From assembly GCA_025765595.1 (NCBI GenBank), contig JAIVFH010000117.1, forward strand, positions 1 through 64,000: a stretch of 64,000 nt of DNA, written 5' to 3'. Position numbers and translations under genes: made by a program. Positions 31,459 through 42,589 of this stretch are shown one piece after another. The DNA comes from Obelidium mucronatum (lineage: Eukaryota > Chytridiomycota > Chytridiomycetes > Chytridiales > Chytriomycetaceae). Each line of letters opens with the position of its first letter. Position 1 is the stretch's first letter. Below the pieces are notes generated by a model, which was given only the letters and a program-made list of their open reading frames with translations, did not search any database and had not been told where the DNA came from.

Positions 31459-32004
31459 ATGCTTGGACGTGATTTTTCCAAAAAGCGACCCCTTCGAATC
31501 TCCATTGAAGAAAAAACAAACAGTAACTCTGCACATAAAATGGCAAATACTGGTTTGCCTGAACTGTCCTTGGGAACCCAACGTTTGCAACAAGAATCCG
31601 ATCAAGAGACAGAATCCGATCCCGAATTCCAAAAGCGCTTCTACAACAAAGAGACCGCCGCAGCCAAAAAGAAACCCAAAAGAGTGCGCACGAGCATGTC
31701 TCACCAATGCCAAATTTGCTCCATGATCGTTTGCACAAAGAGCCATCTGCAAAGACACATGAGAATCCATTATGGATTCAAGCCGTACGCGTGTCTTTAC
31801 CCCGGATGCAAAAAAAGATTTGCCAGAAGAGACAACATGTCGCAGCATTTTGCATCACACACAACAATGAAGAGGACATATTCCAAACCATTGAGACAAG
31901 AGGATCACGAGTCGGATATTGACTGTGGGTTGAATTTGGCGCTGGAAACGGACTCAGACGCTGCAACATTATTTTGGAATTTGGTGAAGGAGGCATCATT
32001 TTGA
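31459..32004 (+). CDS. C2H2 zinc-finger protein, two fingers
   Basis: Intronless, 181 residues from ATG 31459 (a later ATG at 31540 is possible). A basic/acidic N-terminal half (QETESDPEFQ, KKKPKRVRTS) precedes two adjacent C2H2 fingers: CQICSMIVCTKSHLQRHMRIH and C-x4-C with FARRDNMSQHFASH. The H-Y-G-F-K-P-Y linker is close to the classical finger linker and supports DNA binding; a transcription-factor role is inferred. Close paralogue of the broken gene at 5701-6479. Confidence 0.8.
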   Translation: MLGRDFSKKRPLRISIEEKTNSNSAHKMANTGLPELSLGTQRLQQESDQETESDPEFQKRFYNKETAAAKKKPKRVRTSMSHQCQICSMIVCTKSHLQRHMRIHYGFKPYACLYPGCKKRFARRDNMSQHFASHTTMKRTYSKPLRQEDHESDIDCGLNLALETDSDAATLFWNLVKEASF

Positions 32005-32033
32005 GTGGGGTATCCTTGCGGACTTGAAATAAA

Positions 32034-33807
32034 ATGCCCTTGAATCCTTGCTTTCAAGTTGTTGACGTGGCCGAAGACATCCTGAAGCACCTTCCGCTGG
32101 TTGACGTTGTTTCTGTCGGGTTTTCGTCGAAAGCTCTCTTTGGTTCTTCCGTGTTTGGGAGTCTTCGCTTTGCCAGAATCCACTGCCAGCACCTATTGGC
32201 CGCCACTGTTATCCCTTGGCAGGATCCATCAGGCAAATGCTACAGCGGCTTCTGGAGCCATTGCGCCATAGAAGCGCACCGGCTGCCGCTAGACTACCAA
32301 GTGGTAATTGCTTGTGGGTTGTTTGCCATGTTTGCATCTGTTATTAAATCACCCTCGAATCGACCCTCAGTTTGTGACAGCAAACTTTGCCTCTAACGCT
32401 TTACATTCACGTCGCGTTGATGTGTTGGACCAGATTTTGGGGAATGAGCGGTTTGATATGACCCATCGATGCAGCGAAATTCTTCGAACCGCGTCTCAAT
32501 GCGAACGCATGGATATAGCTGAGTTGGTTGTAACCAATCCACGCTACCAGCGTGTAGTAGAAATCAGTCCAGCCACTTTCAAGAATCTCGCCGATACAGG
32601 AGGTGTGGAGATGGTCAGGCTGTTGGTGAACTTCACCAACTTGACTCAAAGTGCTGTGATGGAGGGCCTTTATTATGCGATGGAAATTGATGATGTCGAA
32701 ATGGCTGCGTTGCTGTTGGTCGACAAAGAATCCCACCCCAGCTTCGATTCAGGAAGTAGTTTGCTCATGCAGGCGTGTTCGAACGGTTCTGCAGATTTTG
32801 TCGAGCTTCTTTTGGGCGACCAGCGATTCGATCCCACAATGATGGGTCACATGTGCCTTAATATTGCTTGTCGAGCAAATCGCCCCTATGTTCTAAAACT
32901 TTTACTGGAAGATAGCCGCTGTCGGTCAAATAATTTGAGCAATTCTTTTCTTGAGCTTGCCTGCTTGAACGGATACGTGGGTATAGTCAACCTCCTCCTT
33001 GGGATACCCTCTTGCGATCCTTCAGTGAATGAAAACGCGTGCATCCTCTCGGCTTCCAACATGGGCCATGAAGAGATTGTTCCCATTCTGTTGTCACACC
33101 CGGCAGTTACACCAGTCGAAGAATGCCTTCAAGTAGCGGTGGTGCGCAATCATGTTTCTGTTGTAAAACTCTTATTGGAGGACGGCCGCTGCAACCCAGC
33201 TTCTGATCGAAATTACTGCATCCGCAAAGCCTGTGAATCCGCAAATGCCGCTACTCTGGTCCCTTTACTCCTCGCGGACCCTCGAGTGGATCCATCTGAT
33301 TTGAATAATCAAGCCATCAAAAACGCGGCTTATTTTTGCGACCCGAAAGTCCTCCTACCTCTCCTTAACGATCCACGCGTAGATCCAACCTTCAATGACA
33401 ATGCCCTTTTTATTTCCGCTTGTTCACTCAACCAACCAAGCGTCGTTCACCAGCTCCTCCAGGATCCCCTTGTAAACCCAGGAGCGCAAAACAACCTAGC
33501 GATTCGCCAAGCGTTCCAAAACGGCAACTTTGAAATCTTGAACCTGCTTGTCACAGATTCACGCGTGGACCCATCGTTTGACGAAAACTCGCTGATTATT
33601 CACGCTTGCTCAGAAGGTGTTTTGGATTTATTGATGCTACTTCTTGTTGATGGAAGGGCGGATCCAACTGTTTTGGATAACTGCTGTATTCGAACAGCTT
33701 GTGCGAATGGGTTCCAAGATGTAGTTAAGTTGCTGCTGCAAGATGGACGTGCGGATCCCTCTGTTTTTGAAAAGGTGTGTCTTCGGGTTGCTTCTGACTT
33801 GGGATAG
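32034..33807 (+). CDS. F-box-like/ankyrin-repeat protein (family member C), frame change near 32305
   Basis: The F-box-like start at 32034 (VAEDILKHLPLVDVVSVGFS) and about twelve ankyrin repeats (LLLADPRVDPSDLNNQAIK style) are in different frames. An intron 32304-32370 (GTAATT...CTCAG) would join them in phase and give 568 residues. However, the skipped bases include LLLNHPRIDPQ in the downstream frame, an exact family repeat motif, so a one-base insertion near 32304-32310 is at least as likely. The linker present in the other members is largely missing. With that caveat the repeat region is intact to the stop and is the longest in the window. Confidence 0.7.
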
Positions 33808-33830
33808 CGAAGTTCATTTTTCATTGAGAA

Positions 33831-34928
33831 TCATTGAGTTTGTTCTATTATCCTTATCGTCAAACGTAAAATCCAGAATAACAATTCTTGTATTAGCCCA
33901 CTAATTAGTTTGCTGATGGTGGCACCAAGACGCCCCACAGCTGCCCAAAATCGGTACCAGATCCTCTGTTTCCACCCCAGTACAACACGATGATCGTCCA
34001 ATAATAGATCAACAACCTCAGGTTTCCAACAACGGCAGGCTTCTCGGATCAGCTCATTATCCAAAGCAGCTGGATTGATCTGCCCATGAGCCAACGCAAC
34101 GTTAACAGTTTCTGCAGCAAGATCTCTCCTAGGCATAAGTACCCTTTCCAACACAATATTATACACAAGTGCAGGGGAAGTGCTCGGATTTGTGAGGGTT
34201 GCCACAAATATTTTACGCCAACCTTCAAAGGCTAGTTTTTCTGCAGCATACTCAAAGGAATCATGGTTATCAACAAAACGGCAATAAGACCGTACAAATG
34301 CGTAATATAGCTCATGCAGGAAACAATCCGAGACAATAACTCTGTCATCTTTCATCAAGGTTTCGACAATGGAAGACCCCAGGAGGAGATTGAGCAAGTG
34401 GCGATTGCATTCAAAGTGAAATACAAGTGTTTCCTGGGATCCTTGACGCCGGACTAAAACTTGCCCTCTTTCAAACACCAATTGGGAGTTACCTGCACAA
34501 AGACGCTGGTCTTCCAAAAGTGCTCGAAGCAGCCAATGGCGTCTCTCCCTCAACACAAATTTCAGCAGTTCATCGTCTTGGAAAGGGTTGAAGTCAGGGT
34601 ATTGAATTCGCAATGCCCTGATTGTGCAGGAAGTCAGGAGTCGCCAAGTTGGGGCAAGATCAGCTGCTGGCGTGTTGGAAGTCATGGCGTTATAAAGGAG
34701 GACTACTTGGTGCTTCAATGGCAGGAATCGCCAGTGACGGAAAGACATTAATTCATGTTTGAGCTGGGTGTGTCTTTGTGCAAACGAGTAGCTTCCAAGC
34801 AGCAATGGAGCTAGAAAGTGCTTTGATGCAAGTGCGATAGGGACAAGGTTTCTGACTGGCAAATTAAGGAGGATTTGTTCGAGGACTTCGACTGGTAGTG
34901 ACGGTGGCAGTCGTTGGAGAAGAACCAT
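33831..34928 (-). CDS. F-box-like/ankyrin-repeat protein (family member D, divergent)
   Basis: Intronless, 365 residues. The F-box-like N terminus is the clearest of the set (LPVEVLEQILLNLPVRNLVP, IALASKHFLAPLLL). The repeat part is short and worn: only a few ankyrin-like units can be seen (ALDNELIREACRCWKPEVVD, LLLDDHRV) and the C terminus becomes hydrophobic/amphipathic (LISGLIQELLFWILRLTIRI), possibly a membrane anchor. It converges with member C, 23 bp from its stop. The relic at 38088-38225 is closest to this N terminus. Confidence 0.75.
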   Translation of the reverse strand: MVLLQRLPPSLPVEVLEQILLNLPVRNLVPIALASKHFLAPLLLGSYSFAQRHTQLKHELMSFRHWRFLPLKHQVVLLYNAMTSNTPAADLAPTWRLLTSCTIRALRIQYPDFNPFQDDELLKFVLRERRHWLLRALLEDQRLCAGNSQLVFERGQVLVRRQGSQETLVFHFECNRHLLNLLLGSSIVETLMKDDRVIVSDCFLHELYYAFVRSYCRFVDNHDSFEYAAEKLAFEGWRKIFVATLTNPSTSPALVYNIVLERVLMPRRDLAAETVNVALAHGQINPAALDNELIREACRCWKPEVVDLLLDDHRVVLGWKQRIWYRFWAAVGRLGATISKLISGLIQELLFWILRLTIRIIEQTQ

Positions 34929-35029
34929 TTTTTGTTCTTTTGCGTGCTTTTTTTTCCTGGTTCACAATCAAAAACAAGTTCGTATTTTGATATATTTCTC
35001 ATGCAATGTAATTGCTTGATAGTGTATTC

Positions 35030-35956
35030 TTAAATCCCGTATCGGTTCTCAAAATCGCACTTGAGGTCAAGATTACCACCCAAGTGACAAATGCGTAACT
35101 CGGGAAGCAACGCAAACTCTCTCGGTACCCAACCCGACAATTGGTTTTTGCCAAGCATGACAGTGTGTAATCTAAGGAGATTTCCGAATGATGCCGGAAT
35201 AGAACCACTCAATCGATTCCCTTCCATACCCACATACTTCAATTGCACCAATCCGCCGATTTCGTTTGGAATACTGCCTTCCAGATTATTCATGGTAAAA
35301 TGAAGGTATTCAAGATTGACTAGATTTCCAATCCACGACCCAATTACACCGTCAAGCTCATTGAAATTCAAATTCAAACGTTCCAACTTAATCAGGAAGC
35401 ACAGACTTTCGGGGAGCGCACCAGTGATTTTGCAATTCACCAGACACAAAAACCTGAGATTATTCAAAGCTGCAATATCACTTGGGAATGGTCCGCCAAA
35501 AACAGTTCCACTCAGGTCAAGAGTGTCCAGAGTCGCTGGATATGACGTTAGCAGAAACGGCAGTCCTTGCAAAACAAGAGTACGAAGTTTTTTGAGCTCC
35601 TTTAGACAATGTAGGGCAAGCGGATTGCGCAGCAAATACTTCTGATGGGATTTGGAATAGAAATGCCAGTTGATTAACCGCCATGTACCGAGACAAGTTT
35701 CGCAATAAACAGACTGGAAGGAGGCAGGAGCCATAAAAAAGACGAATTCGAGATCCGTCGGGGTCGAGAAGTTCCGCTGGCACCGTCCAGTAAACTGATC
35801 AAACTGTGGTTGAGCAAAGATGGCCAGATTTCTTCGAGCAAAGTGCTTCGAAGTCAGGACTTCGTTGATCCTCCGAGAGACTCGCCGAAGCACAAAGACT
35901 TGTTGAGGATGAATCCAAGCAAAGATTTGCGTCATGATTTCGGTGGGGACAGACAT
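35030..35956 (-). CDS. F-box-like protein with plant-type LRRs (second copy)
   Basis: Intronless, 308 residues from ATG 35956. Start MSVPTEIMTQIFAWIHPQQV is F-box-like. LRRs from about residue 130: LDGVIGSWIGNLVNLEYLHF, LEGSIPNEIGGLVQLKYVGM, LSGSIPASFGNLLRLHTVML, LSGWVPREFALL. Same architecture as 25869-26885. It lies 67 bp from the start of the divergent lipoxygenase gene. Confidence 0.8.
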   Translation of the reverse strand: MSVPTEIMTQIFAWIHPQQVFVLRRVSRRINEVLTSKHFARRNLAIFAQPQFDQFTGRCQRNFSTPTDLEFVFFMAPASFQSVYCETCLGTWRLINWHFYSKSHQKYLLRNPLALHCLKELKKLRTLVLQGLPFLLTSYPATLDTLDLSGTVFGGPFPSDIAALNNLRFLCLVNCKITGALPESLCFLIKLERLNLNFNELDGVIGSWIGNLVNLEYLHFTMNNLEGSIPNEIGGLVQLKYVGMEGNRLSGSIPASFGNLLRLHTVMLGKNQLSGWVPREFALLPELRICHLGGNLDLKCDFENRYGI

Positions 35957-36023
35957 CAAGTTTGCTTTGTGTCACCATTTTGAACAAAATCCTCATTGAA
36001 TCAAACCTCATCACCCACTTGAC

Positions 36024-37964
36024 ATGGTCGCTTACTCCGGATTCATTGCCGCTTTGACCGCATTTGGCATCGTTCAGAATGCCACAATTGCCTCACAGCC
36101 AACAGCGTCTTCACCTTCAGACACAGCAACTGCTTGTAACACTCAAGCCTTCGATGGTCTTGTTCTTCCTGCCCAAGACACAGCCACAGTTGCTAGAGCA
36201 ACCACTGTTGCAATCAACCGCGATGAGTATACTCACACGATCCGCTTTGGTATTTCAAAGGGGCCAGGAGGTCTCTTTGGCAACCAGTTTATCCTCCAAG
36301 ATCAAACCGATTTCTATTCAAAGGTATCTACATACTCTCTTCCTTTATTTTGCGATCGTCCTTGTTTCCGTATCACTTAAATCAGATTTAGATCTCTGGA
36401 TGGGAAAATGACATCTCGGAAAGAGTCCTCAAGGCACGTGTTGATTTTAAAGTGTCTGAGTACGAGGTCAAGGATCTCGATGGCTATGACATCATCTACA
36501 ACTATTTGGACAAACCAAACTGGCACGGCCGCGATTGGATGTCGGACGAATTCTTTGGTCGCGCCAGAATGACATATGCCCACTGGTTCCTGACTCCCGT
36601 TGCCAACAAGCTCCCTTTTTCAGTGAAGGCTGAACAAATCGCTGGGGTTTTGGATAAAGGAGATACATTGGAAAAGGCTCTTAAGGACGAAAATCTCTAT
36701 GTTGTTGATCACTCAGCTTACACTGCCCTTGGCGTTCTTAACAAGCACAAGTTCCACTTGACTTTTCCAACGGCTCTGTTTTACTACAGTAACGAAAAGA
36801 AGCAATTGATGCCTCTTGCCATTCAAACTCATCCATACACTCACCCGAGCATGATCGTAACCCCAAACAGTGCTCCTGGTGATTGGTTGCTTGCTAAGCT
36901 TCTTGTAAACGGTGTTGATTTCTGGAGAAGTAACGATGTGGATCATTTTATCGATACCCATATTGCAATCGAACCAATTCAAACAAGTAAATTCAGAACC
37001 TTGGCGGCAACCCACCCTGTCAATGCTATTGTCAGCACTTTGATGCAGCAAAACAGTGGTATCGTCGCTGCTGGTCAGTTGTTGCTTCTTACTGACGGTG
37101 GCGTTTTTGAGTTGAACGCTGCTTCTACTCTCGCCGAGGAGCTCTCACTTGCGGCCAGGTTTGTATCGGGTTGTCTTTCGCCCCTCCCTTCAATTCTTCT
37201 TATTCCACTTTAAAATCATCAGACAAGCGTCGTGGTCCTTTTTCGAAGACAAGCCGACCACAGACCCCCGCCTTACCAAATTCCCTGCCTTCAAGTACCT
37301 CAATTTGCACTACACAGCCATCCACGACCTCATGAAGAACCTCATCAACATTTACTATGACTCCGACGAATCCATCAAGAACGACCCGGAATTGCAAGCC
37401 TTCGCACACGATACCTCATCTCTCTTGCACGGGAACGTTAAAGGATTCCCATCCTCCTTCCGCACTCGCGAGGAATTGATTGATACCTTGGCGCTACTTC
37501 AGTTCAAGGTTTCAGTTCGTCACCACGCGTACAATTCTTTCACGTTTCAATGGGCGGGAGGTTTCCCAATGGCACCATGGGCTTTCTGTAAGTTGTCAAC
37601 TTTATTACCTCTTATTCAAAATTATTTATGAACGCTGTTTTTAGACAAGCCTATTCCAACCACTCCCGGCCAAGTCACCCTTGAAAACATTATCGAATGG
37701 CTCCCACCAATTGACCACGCGATCCGTGCCTGGTCTTCCATTAACGGCTTCTTTGTCCCATTAAAGGAGCACGAACAGACTTACTGGATCTACAACAACA
37801 CTGCCATCGCTTCTCCTAGAACCGCTTGTGCTTTGAAGGGGTACAGAGACGCGATGGATGTTTTGTCTCGTGAGATTCAGAATGATAAGGAGGCTGGTGC
37901 GAATGCGTTGATTCCTTGGACTACTTTGGATCCACACTTGTTGCCCAGTTATGTTTACATTTGA
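36024..37964 (+). CDS. Secreted lipoxygenase family protein with an altered metal site
   Basis: Exons 36024-36323, 36392-37158, 37223-37587 and 37645-37964 give 583 residues. Lipoxygenases add O2 to polyunsaturated fatty acids with a non-haem Fe or Mn. A hydrophobic N terminus (MVAYSGFIAALTAFGIVQNA) suggests secretion, as in fungal Mn-lipoxygenases. The metal-helix region WLLAKLLVNGVDFW aligns without gaps to the classic motif, but the first His ligand is Ser: RSNDVDHFIDTHIAIEP keeps only the second His and the following THxxxEP. The later ligands are present (His and Asn in RHHAYN, and the C-terminal Ile of YVYI). All splice junctions are phase-consistent. Either activity is lost or metal binding is altered. 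Confidence 0.88.
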
Positions 37965-38087
37965 TTTTGGCTAAATCTATTCAAAGAAAAAGAGAACAAA
38001 ACGTTATCCAACACATATCACGCAATATATTATCAATCATTTTTCTTTTCACATTCTAATTTTCAAAGCAAAATCACTCTTTCGCTT

Positions 38088-38225
38088 GCGATGTTTTTTG
38101 TTTCAAGAAGAAAACCCCAAGCAGCATTGGAACCAGCAAGCGCGCGATCGGGATAAGGCCTTTGAGTGGCAAATGAAGGACAATTTGCTCGATGACTTCG
38201 ACTGGAACGGGTCGTACAGTGGTAC
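38088..38225 (-). pseudogene. Relic of an F-box-like/ankyrin gene (N-terminal block only)
   Basis: On the minus strand the bases before 38207 read PVEVIEQIVLHLPLKGLIPI, almost the F-box-like block of member D (PVEVLEQILLNLPVRNLVPI). The frame then shifts, although later codons still resemble the LAPLLL segment. No start codon in frame and no ankyrin repeats follow. The rest of 37965-38801 shows no gene apart from a second relic-like stretch near 38400-38525. Confidence 0.65.
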
Positions 38226-38801
38226 TTGTTGGACCACATTTTACAAAAGTGAAATGGCCTCGTTTGCAAGTCCAGCCGGACCCATCTGGTATCTTCTGCT
38301 GTTACTACGCCGTCTTGATTATTGCGATGGAAAAACAGCTGCATTAGCCTAACCGAGTCCTGCTTGAATACTTCACTCTGATATGCTGATTCAGTCGCTG
38401 GGAGCAGTACAAAGGAGCCAGTGTTGATATGATCACGGTCCCTGCTTCAACCGATGCTGCTGATTCTATCTCCACAAACTTACTTCCAACGCGTGCTCTA
38501 CAAAAAAGAATTGCTCTCAATTGATTTTGTATGATTTGAACCCTTAGTAAGTTGGGTGTGACAAAGTCTCTAAAGGTAGCTATTGGCACTCATTTCGCAC
38601 ACTTTAATCACCAATGCATCGATTCGACATATTTAAGAAATCAATAGACCGCAGACTGTGTGCGTTTGTCGTGAAACATGAATGATGTAATACCAAAAAA
38701 ATTAAATTTTTCTGGCATGCAGGGTTTGATTTCGAAAAGGCAGATCGGAGCAAAATCAGGCTGAAATAACAGTACCAAAAAAATACACGTACAGACGCAC
38801 T

Positions 38802-39596
38802 ATGACTAGCTTGACTTCTGGTCTCACTCTCGATGCTCTAGAAGAGACTCTCATCCACCTTCCAGTCGACGGAAACCTTGTACACCTCGCCCTAGCCTCC
38901 AAACACCATCTAGCACCCTCACTTCTCGCCAGCATCCCTTTTGCCAGACGTCACTTTCGAACTCAGCACAAAATCTCTGGTTTGGATCTATGGGAGTTTC
39001 TGGACTCATCCAACATCAAATACGAAGGCTGGACAAACCTCCCCTTCACCTACAAAGTAGTCATATACGGAGAAATGCTTCGTGCAAACGACTGGGCGCA
39101 AGCAAAGACAGTCGCAAACCCAGAAGTGAATAGTTTAATGTGGCCTGAACGCTGGAACCTGCCAAGACATCAAGCCTTACGTCTGATAAAGACAAAGATG
39201 CGGGAGTCGAGCCACTTTGTTACTTCGAGTCAAGATAATCGGCTGATTATTTGGGCTTCGCGGTTGGGTCACGCTGAGATGGTTTCTATGCTTCTCAAAG
39301 ACCCGAATGTGAATCCTTTGGCGAGAGGCGGTGCTGCTATAAGAATCGCAAGTCAGAACGGACACGTTGAAGTTATTAAGGTGCTTTTGGCAGACGAAAG
39401 GGTGCATCCGGGAGTTAATGACAATTACTCGATTCGACTGGCGGCGCAGAACGGACACTTGGAAGTATGCAAGCTGTTGCTGCAAGATCCAAGGGTGGAT
39501 CCAAAAGCACAGAATTGCGCAGCTGTGATTTCGGCAACAACAAATGGACACTTTGAAGTGGCGCGGCTGCTGCTGTCGCATTCAGCATTTAAATAG
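38802..39596 (+). CDS. F-box-like/ankyrin-repeat protein (family member E)
   Basis: Intronless, 264 residues. F-box-like start (LDALEETLIHLPVDGNLVHL, ALASKHHLAPSLL, PFARRHFRTQHK), the linker FLDSSNIKYEGWTNLPFTYK, then four ankyrin repeats with NGHVEVIKVLLADERVHPG and LLLQDPRVDPKAQN. The gene ends shortly after the fourth repeat, so it is the shortest member. It is very similar to member F at 46437 in the first 150 residues. Confidence 0.85.
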   Translation: MTSLTSGLTLDALEETLIHLPVDGNLVHLALASKHHLAPSLLASIPFARRHFRTQHKISGLDLWEFLDSSNIKYEGWTNLPFTYKVVIYGEMLRANDWAQAKTVANPEVNSLMWPERWNLPRHQALRLIKTKMRESSHFVTSSQDNRLIIWASRLGHAEMVSMLLKDPNVNPLARGGAAIRIASQNGHVEVIKVLLADERVHPGVNDNYSIRLAAQNGHLEVCKLLLQDPRVDPKAQNCAAVISATTNGHFEVARLLLSHSAFK

Positions 39597-39663
39597 AGTA
39601 AATATTGACTTGAAATGATGAGTGTATAATAATGAATTGAAGGGTTGGTTAATATTTTGTTCA

Positions 39664-40266
39664 TTATTCTTCATCTGGCGTTTCGTTTTCCTCTGCTTCA
39701 GCCGGACTGCCGCTTCCTTCCTCTGATGCATTTGGTTCAACGGCAGGCACTGGCTCAACTGCGACAATCTCTGGCTTTTCTTGCACGATCGATACTTCAG
39801 CTTCAGCTGTGGATGCAGCAGCTTCTGCTGCCGCTACAGCTTCGGCATCATCCCTCGCTTGTTTTGCATCATTCTCAGCTATCGTCTTTCGATCCAACGC
39901 CCTTTGCTCCATCCGCGCAATTCCTTCCTCCAGCTGCATCCCTATTTTCTAAGCAAAAAAGAGAGAATATAAAGAAACATGATTAATTTGTCGTGCGGTT
40001 CAATTGAATGTTATTTTGCGACTCACCTTTTTACAATCATTGATATGTTTCACACGCGCCTTTTCAGCATCAATCATGTATTGAATATTCCCAAGCTTCT
40101 TTTTTTGCGCCATTTGGTTGTTTAGAACTTGATCTTGATGGAGGAGGTGTCGCGCAACGTGGTGGATTGGATCACTTATTTGGTTTGGGTGTGGATGGGC
40201 GAGGAGCGACGAAATTGCGGCAGTCAGACTGGGGCCGACTGCGTGCTTTAAGTAGTTGGCGTCCAT
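39664..40266 (-). CDS. Dpy-30-motif protein
   Basis: Exons 40027-40266 and 39664-39948 (intron GTGAGT...CTTAG) give 174 residues. The N terminus MDANYLKHAVGPSLTAAISS, followed by NQISDPIHHVARHLLHQ, has the pattern of the Dpy-30 dimerisation helix pair (YLxxxVxPxLTxxL...P.DPi.ylA.yLl). A long basic then acidic coiled coil follows (IARMEQRALDRKTIAENDAK) and an Ala/Glu-rich tail. Dpy-30-motif proteins act in chromatin complexes or, with coiled coils, in radial spokes and cilia; with a flagellate fungus the latter is attractive but unproven. Confidence 0.65.
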
Positions 40267-40400
40267 TCTTAGCTTGTTGGAGGCGTTGACTGCCTGACTG
40301 ATTTTATTTTTCTAGAGAATTGTCACAAATGCCAAAAAGCTCCAAAAAGTATGTACTACATGAAACTTCTTAGAATCCATTATCATTTAATAAAAAACTT

Positions 40401-42589
40401 CTAGTTCCCACAATAAACAGCTTCATGCACAGCTCGCACTCCTTCATACACCTGATCTTCATTTACCACAACACTCACACCTACAGCACCCACCCCTTGA
40501 GAGCACATTTCAATATGGATTCTCGGCTTCGATAGAGCATTCAATAGTTTTCGGGTCAATTCGACACCGATATTGCGATTCAGGTATCCATCTTTTGACG
40601 AATTTGAGTTTGTGTTGATGAGAGATATAATTCCCTTGTTGGGATATACTGAAATGGTTGCTTTCAGAACTTGCAATTTCTCGATCGCTTTTTGAAGGTT
40701 CGATTTCGCTGATAGTACGGGCGTTGGATCGCCTTTGAATCCACCAGCAAACGAAGCTGCACTTGATGTGCGACTCAAGGAATCATCATCTCCCTTTCCT
40801 CCTGAAGTGGATTCAAATCCTTCTTCAACCACAGCGACAGTCACGGTCCGATAACTCGAAGAGCTGGTACACACCCTCACACCACATTCATCCAAAACAC
40901 TGAAAACGAATCCCAAGATCCGATGACTCTCCAGCAGCAGTGTTGTCGCCGCATTGTCTCCCGCATCCGCTGAGGGACCTGAACTGCTTTCCAAAATTCG
41001 GTCTATTCGCAGAACCACAACACCGTTCTTGTAAATGACAATGCTGTTGCTGGTTTCGCTTTCAACAGAACCATTTCGGACAATCCTTGTTCCCACGCTT
41101 TGAACTACCGCGCCAAAGTCTACAGTTGGAATCACTTCATTGGACGACAGCGACGACGGCTTTAATGACAACTCGTGGTCGATATCCCGAATTCTCCCGA
41201 GATACACTTTCATGTCGCCTCCACTCTCGGCTACGGATGAGTTATTATCTGTCTGTCCGCCACTACCAGCACCGAAAGGAGCAGCACCAAAGACAAGCTC
41301 CAATCCAGCCCTGGACAATAATCCACCAGTTGACCCCACACCGCAAATCTCAATCGCAGCATTTACATCCACATTTTTGATTTGTCGACTCACATTCGCA
41401 GAGCAGCTGCCAACTCCAGTCGAGACTGAGACTCGGGGGTCGATGCTGTGGATTCCGCTTATATGTGTATGGAGGAGGTACAGAGTGGGTGGGATGCATG
41501 AAAAGTTGGCCAGCGAGAGTGTGAGCAAAGAAGCGAAAAGGGACGTGTGTTGTTTTTGCGGGAGATGTGTTGAGAGTGCGAGATGGGACGGTAAGCTTCC
41601 GAATGCGCCTAAAAAGAAAAGGTCATGAAAAGCAGACCTCCATCTAAAAAAAAATACCTGAAAAAACAGGAATTACGGGAGGTTCATCGGCTTCATTGGA
41701 TGAGTAAGCTTCCATTTGTAGTCGGCGTGTCAAGTTGGAGATGACGTGTGTGAAGAGTTCGTCGTCCATATTTTGGCAAGTGAAGGAGGGAGATACTAGG
41801 GAATCGGTAGGCATAAGTTTTGCAGGAAAACCCTAAAATAAAAATCTATTAATTCTTTATGGTTGCACGTTTGAGAATGAAACACTTACGGAGGCTTGCA
41901 AAGCACAAGTCAGGATGAAGGCAGCCATATTATCCCCAGCTGAAATCAACGCATCTAACGAGCTTGGCGACATCTCTCCAACAATCTAGTTATTAAAGAA
42001 AAGTATTGATACTCTGCCTCACAGCGTTCATCGTTTTCCGCAAACCTCGATGGCAGACAAAAACTCCCTAACTCCCCTCAACGTCTCTCCCACATACGCT
42101 TCTGCATCTTCACCCAGCTTTGGATCTCGAATACTCCTTCGAATCAGTTGGATCAAGTCTCGTTCCAAGGATGAAATCAAGGGTTGGTGTTGACAGGCAG
42201 TTCGAATGAGTCTTTGCGGCGCAGAGGTATTGGACGCATTTCGACGGGTTTGCTTTATCCCAAGACAGTGTGAAGCAGCTTCGATAAGTCTACAAGACTA
42301 AAATGAGTTTTTTTTTTTCCTTTATAACAAGTTGGATCAGACCTGTCAGTGCAAGACTTTGTTCGAGGGATCTTAATCGACGAAACAACGATTGCAGTTC
42401 TTTTGTTATGCCCCGCTGATGCAATAGTTGCGCTGTCGAAGGAGAGATTGCTTGTGAGTTTGGTCCTAACCAACTACAAAAAAAGTCAAAGTACCGCACA
42501 AGCCGCTCCAATTGCTCAATTGCAATATTCGATCCAATCGATGGCGAATCGATACGTAGAATCGACCATTCATCGCTTGCTTGTTGCAT
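40401..42589 (-). CDS. Aspartokinase-like protein with degenerate kinase domain
   Basis: A minus-strand gene from ATG 42589 to TAA 40401-40403 with four or five introns; the junction near 42290-42350 is not resolved. The C-terminal half looks like the tandem ACT region of fungal aspartokinase: SNLQKAIEKLQVLKATISVY, the PNKGIISLIN strand, and HIEMCSQGVGAVGVSVVV followed by an 'AVHEAV' helix. Upstream, IVGEMSPSSLDALISAGDNM matches the GE.SSRT.D.....GE region, and VIPVFSGAFGSLP with SGIHSIDPRV matches VPVFTGF.G and GI.TADPR. But the residues that bind ATP and aspartate are gone: KFGGTS is replaced near the N terminus by RIDSPS, and the GRGGSD/GRGYTD loop by LPQKQHTS. Probably a non-catalytic relative. 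Confidence 0.65.

Noticed and set aside
31207..31848. 213-codon minus-strand ORF
   Set aside because: It spans the 3' end of an ankyrin gene and the start of the C2H2 gene in antisense; composition is not protein-like.
38063..38344. 93-codon minus-strand ORF as a new small gene
   Set aside because: Most of its bases are the frame-shifted relic of an F-box-like head; the ORF itself reads the wrong frame.
39177..39581. 134-codon minus-strand ORF rich in His/Gln
   Set aside because: Antisense of the ankyrin repeats of member E; the repeat pattern is merely mirrored.
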